This document shows positions 5,601-7,859 of a stretch of 7,859 nucleotides of DNA, in pieces. The notes under the pieces are model-generated. The model had not been told where the DNA came from. It did not search any database and worked only from the letters and a program-made list of their open reading frames with translations. How positions within the stretch are numbered: the first letter of the stretch is position 1; the number at the start of each line of letters is the position of its first letter. Source of the stretch: a bacterium (GTDB taxonomy: Bacteria; Latescibacterota; UBA2968); the NCBI GenBank assembly GCA_027296045.1, contig JAPUJS010000165.1, positions 1-7,859 on the forward strand, in the 5' to 3' direction. The translations under genes and the position numbers were made by a program.

Positions 5601-6713
5601 ATGACGGGCCTCTACATCCACATCCCCTTTTGCCAGACCCGCTGCCCCTACTGCGACTTCGCATTTGTGGTCAACAAAACCCACCTGGCCGACCGGTATA
5701 CCAAAGCGGTCATCCGGGAATTTGAAACCCGGATCAAAGACCTGGAACCTGCGCCTGAATGGTGCAGCCTTTATTTTGGAGGCGGCACCCCCACCGCCAT
5801 CCCGATCCAGAACCTGAAACAGATTTTGGAAACCGTTCAAACAAAAACGGCTCTATCCCCTCAGGTCGAAATAACCGCCGAAGCCAATCCAGGAAATCAA
5901 GACCGCTTTTCGGACCTGAAAGCCATCGGCATCAACCGACTCAGTCTGGGTGTGCAAGCCCTCGACAACCGGGCCTTAAAAGCCCTTGGTCGCAACCACA
6001 CTGCCGAAGAGGCCCTATCGGCCTTCCATGATGCCCGTCGGGCGGGATTTGAAAACATCGGCATGGACCTGATATTTGGTGCGCCCGGACAGACCGTTTC
6101 CGAATGGCGATCCACCCTCCAACAGGCGATACAGCTCAACCCCGAGCATCTGTCTGTTTACGGCCTCACCGTTGAGCCCGAAACCCCCTATGCCCGTCAA
6201 TACGAAAACGGCAACCTGAGCTTGCCACCCGAATCCGCCCAGGCCGAAATGTATGGCCAGGCCATAGACCTTCTATCTGGAGCAGGCTATGTCCACTACG
6301 AGATCTCCAATTTCGCCCGACCAGGATTTGCCTCGCAACATAACCTGGGCTACTGGGAAGAACGCCCGTATGTAGGCATCGGGCTTTCTGCCCACAGCTT
6401 CACAGCCGGAAGACGTTCCTGGAACATCCGCGGCCTGATGGCGTATATAAGAGAAGTGGAAGCCACCGGCACCGCACAGGAAGGCGAAGAAATGCTCAAA
6501 CCTGCCGATCGGGATCTGGAGCGGATTATGCTGGGGCTCCGAAAACGGACGGGCGTCTCGGAAACGCTTGTCAGTATCCCGCGACTTCGTCCCCAACTCG
6601 ACCGCCTGCTCTCAGACCGCCTTCTGGAAAAAGACAACGGCCATTTGCGTCTCACCCGAAAAGGTCTGCTCCTGGCCGATCTGGTGTGTGCCCAACTGGT
6701 GAAGGAACTGTAG
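5601..6713 (+). CDS. hemW: Radical SAM heme chaperone HemW (formerly called coproporphyrinogen oxidase-like)
   Basis: Cytosolic radical SAM protein that binds heme and is thought to deliver it to target enzymes; 370 residues. Seen: the Fe-S motif CQTRCPYC (C11, C15, C18). It is followed by DF rather than the extra Cys (CxxxCxxCxC) of true HemN oxidase, which favours HemW. Also GGGTPT (60-65), TAEANPG (92-98), RLSLGVQALD (113-122), HYEISNFARPG (232-242) and YWEERPYVGIGLSAHS (251-266). The HemN_C-type C-terminal domain is about 290-365. The start gives the family N-terminus LYIHIPFC and sits 3 bases after lepB; no strong Shine-Dalgarno sequence is visible, so coupling to lepB translation is likely. 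The stop TAG abuts the thrB ATG. Older annotation pipelines would call this an oxygen-independent coproporphyrinogen III oxidase. Confidence 0.95.
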   Translation: MTGLYIHIPFCQTRCPYCDFAFVVNKTHLADRYTKAVIREFETRIKDLEPAPEWCSLYFGGGTPTAIPIQNLKQILETVQTKTALSPQVEITAEANPGNQDRFSDLKAIGINRLSLGVQALDNRALKALGRNHTAEEALSAFHDARRAGFENIGMDLIFGAPGQTVSEWRSTLQQAIQLNPEHLSVYGLTVEPETPYARQYENGNLSLPPESAQAEMYGQAIDLLSGAGYVHYEISNFARPGFASQHNLGYWEERPYVGIGLSAHSFTAGRRSWNIRGLMAYIREVEATGTAQEGEEMLKPADRDLERIMLGLRKRTGVSETLVSIPRLRPQLDRLLSDRLLEKDNGHLRLTRKGLLLADLVCAQLVKEL

Positions 6714-7598
6714 ATGGACATCCGGTTGCGCCTGCCCGGCTCCACATCCAACCTGGGACCCGGCTTTGACGCCCTGGGCCTGGCGCTCACAATTTACAAT
6801 CGCATTATCCTTTGCACCCGTTCGGATACGGATGTAAACATCCTTGTTCGAGGCGAAGGATCCGATGTCCTTCCATCTGACCAAACCAACCTGTTTTATC
6901 AGGCAGCCCAAGCAACGGCAAAAAAAGCGGGCAAATCCCTGCCGGGTATGGATGTTGAAATGGTCAACGACATTCCTCTTGCACGTGGACTGGGCAGCAG
7001 TTCTACCGCTATCGTTGGTGGGGTGACCGCCGCCAACATGCTGATCGATAACCCGTTTTCCAAATCGGATGTACTGGACATTGCAAACGAATTGGAAGGC
7101 CACCCCGACAATGTTTCTCCCTGTTTGCAGGGTGGACTCACGATTTCTACGGTAGAAAACGGCAGCGTCCAGTGCCTTCGGGCTTTGCCGCCAGATCATT
7201 TGAAAGCCGTGGTTGCTGTGCCCGATTTCGAACTGCAAACAGAAGCCGCCCGTTCAGCCCTGCCCCAAACAGTGCCTTATAGAGACGCCGTATTTAACAT
7301 CGGCCGGGCCTGCCTGGTCACCTCTGCCCTCCTTTTGGGTGATCTGGATGCCCTGAAAATTGGCATGCACGATCGCCTGCACCAACCCTATAGATCCTGC
7401 CTGATTCCCGGATTCGATCGGGTCCTGGATGCCGCCCGCCAACAGGGCGCTTTGGGCACGGCTTTGAGCGGTGCGGGTCCTACATTGCTGGCCTTTGCGA
7501 CAGAAAATGCCGAAGCCATCGGCCAGGCTATGGTCAACGCCTGGCAAAAAGACAATATCGTTGCCCGCGCCCACGTTCTGAACATCGATTCAGAATGA
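6714..7598 (+). CDS. thrB: Homoserine kinase
   Basis: GHMP-family kinase that phosphorylates L-homoserine with ATP in threonine biosynthesis; 294 residues, cytosolic. Seen: the N-terminal GSTSNLGPGFDALGLAL (9-25), the ATP-binding glycine/serine loop PLARGLGSSS (88-97), EGHPDNVSP (128-136) and the C-terminal GTALSGAGPTLLAF (248-261). The start follows the hemW stop with no gap (TAGATG). AAGGA with a 7-base spacer gives a clear ribosome site inside hemW. It is the last gene of the lepA-lepB-hemW-thrB run; no thrC or thrA is in the window. The protein ends ...HVLNIDSE, slightly short compared with many homologs, and transposase-like coding begins at its stop codon in another frame, so the last few residues may have been altered by an insertion. 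All catalytic motifs are intact, so activity is expected. Confidence 0.95.
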   Translation: MDIRLRLPGSTSNLGPGFDALGLALTIYNRIILCTRSDTDVNILVRGEGSDVLPSDQTNLFYQAAQATAKKAGKSLPGMDVEMVNDIPLARGLGSSSTAIVGGVTAANMLIDNPFSKSDVLDIANELEGHPDNVSPCLQGGLTISTVENGSVQCLRALPPDHLKAVVAVPDFELQTEAARSALPQTVPYRDAVFNIGRACLVTSALLLGDLDALKIGMHDRLHQPYRSCLIPGFDRVLDAARQQGALGTALSGAGPTLLAFATENAEAIGQAMVNAWQKDNIVARAHVLNIDSE

Positions 7599-7803
7599 AA
7601 CCCTTCCCAACCAGATCGGACAACCTACGACCACCCCCACCCTCCGGTGGATCTTCCAACTGCTGGATGGCATCCATCGGGTAACCCTATATACCCAGGG
7701 GAAAATCCAGACGATAATCGAAGGCCTCACCGATCTGAGAAGAAAAATCCTACAGCTCTTTGGGCAAACAGTATGCCAGATATATCAGATTTCTTCCGCA
7801 TAG
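7597..7803 (+). pseudogene. C-terminal remnant of an IS1634-type transposase
   Basis: Reading the frame that ends at TAG 7801-7803, about 68 residues resemble the C-terminal tail of IS1634-family (IS4-like DDE) transposases. Seen: ETLPNQIGQPTTTPTLRWIF at the front, then QLLDGIHRVTLY, and finally TDLRRKILQLFGQTVCQIYQIS. In the family, as I recall it, the tail reads TLPNQ..KPT..PTLRW.FQ..EGI and ends near a LLGP/LFGE-type helix. The frame stays open upstream into thrB, but there it runs out of phase with thrB and carries no transposase sequence. The catalytic DDE core and the 5' part of the gene are missing, so this is a dead fragment. The natural stop of the transposase appears preserved. I assign the family by pattern only. 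Confidence 0.62.
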
Positions 7804-7845
7804 GTCTGCTCAATCTCGGTTATATTTATTTTAGATAATAGATAT

Positions 7846-7859
7846 TTCGCGAAAGCGAA
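7846..7859. repeat. Small hairpin with GAAA loop at the window edge
   Basis: TTCGC (7846-7850) and GCGAA (7855-7859) form a 5-bp stem around a GAAA tetraloop, following an AT-rich stretch after the transposase remnant. The window ends at the last paired base, so stem length and any T-run cannot be judged. It could be the start of a terminator for the thrB operon, an IS end, or chance. Confidence 0.3.

Noticed and set aside
6612..7238. Minus-strand open frame of 208 codons opposite hemW and thrB
   Set aside because: It overlaps two certain genes antisense, has no ribosome site or family motif, and is explained by their GC-skewed codon use.
7647..7838. 63-codon plus-strand frame after thrB
   Set aside because: It is out of phase with the recognisable transposase tail and has no features of its own.
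1..7859. CRISPR array, tRNA or rRNA genes
   Set aside because: No regularly spaced repeats, no cloverleaf with a tRNA-like T-arm, and no rRNA-like sequence was seen on either strand.

Overview
The window is bacterial chromosome of mid-range GC. It divides into a minus-strand accessory block on the left (about 1-2670) and a plus-strand housekeeping operon on the right (2973-7598). A decayed insertion-sequence fragment ends the window. The genes do not fix the lineage. The mixture of conserved genes, toxin-antitoxin modules and an IS remnant is common in environmental Gram-negative-type bacteria, and I do not name a phylum.

The left block is read right to left. A HicA toxin / HicB antitoxin pair (2670-2090) ends in a strong intrinsic terminator (2050-2081). 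Next comes an enolase-superfamily enzyme of the o-succinylbenzoate synthase / N-succinylamino acid racemase type (2025-913). Its best start is a TTG codon behind a strong Shine-Dalgarno sequence. After a gap holding a good sigma70-type promoter (833-861) comes a second toxin-antitoxin pair: a Phd/YefM-like antitoxin (766-473) and a PIN-domain toxin (467 to beyond base 1). The PIN gene has no stop codon inside the window, so it is easy to miss.

The 302-base divergent gap between hicA and lepA carries a well-formed promoter for each direction and a short inverted repeat between them.

The right block runs lepA (ribosomal back-translocase EF4) - lepB (signal peptidase I) - hemW (radical SAM heme chaperone) - thrB (homoserine kinase). 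The last three genes are packed with gaps of 3 and 0 bases and look co-transcribed. The 75-base lepA-lepB gap is almost filled by a palindrome built from a 7-base unit (TTCCGGR and its complement), a compact repeat-element-like structure.

Directly at the thrB stop codon, in a different frame, begins the C-terminal tail of an IS1634-type transposase (about 7597-7803). The rest of that element is absent. No wholly new system is evident. The points most worth checking are the heptamer palindrome, the transposase scar on thrB, the OSBS/NSAR-type enzyme lying between two toxin-antitoxin modules, and the possible HicB operator overlapping its own promoter.
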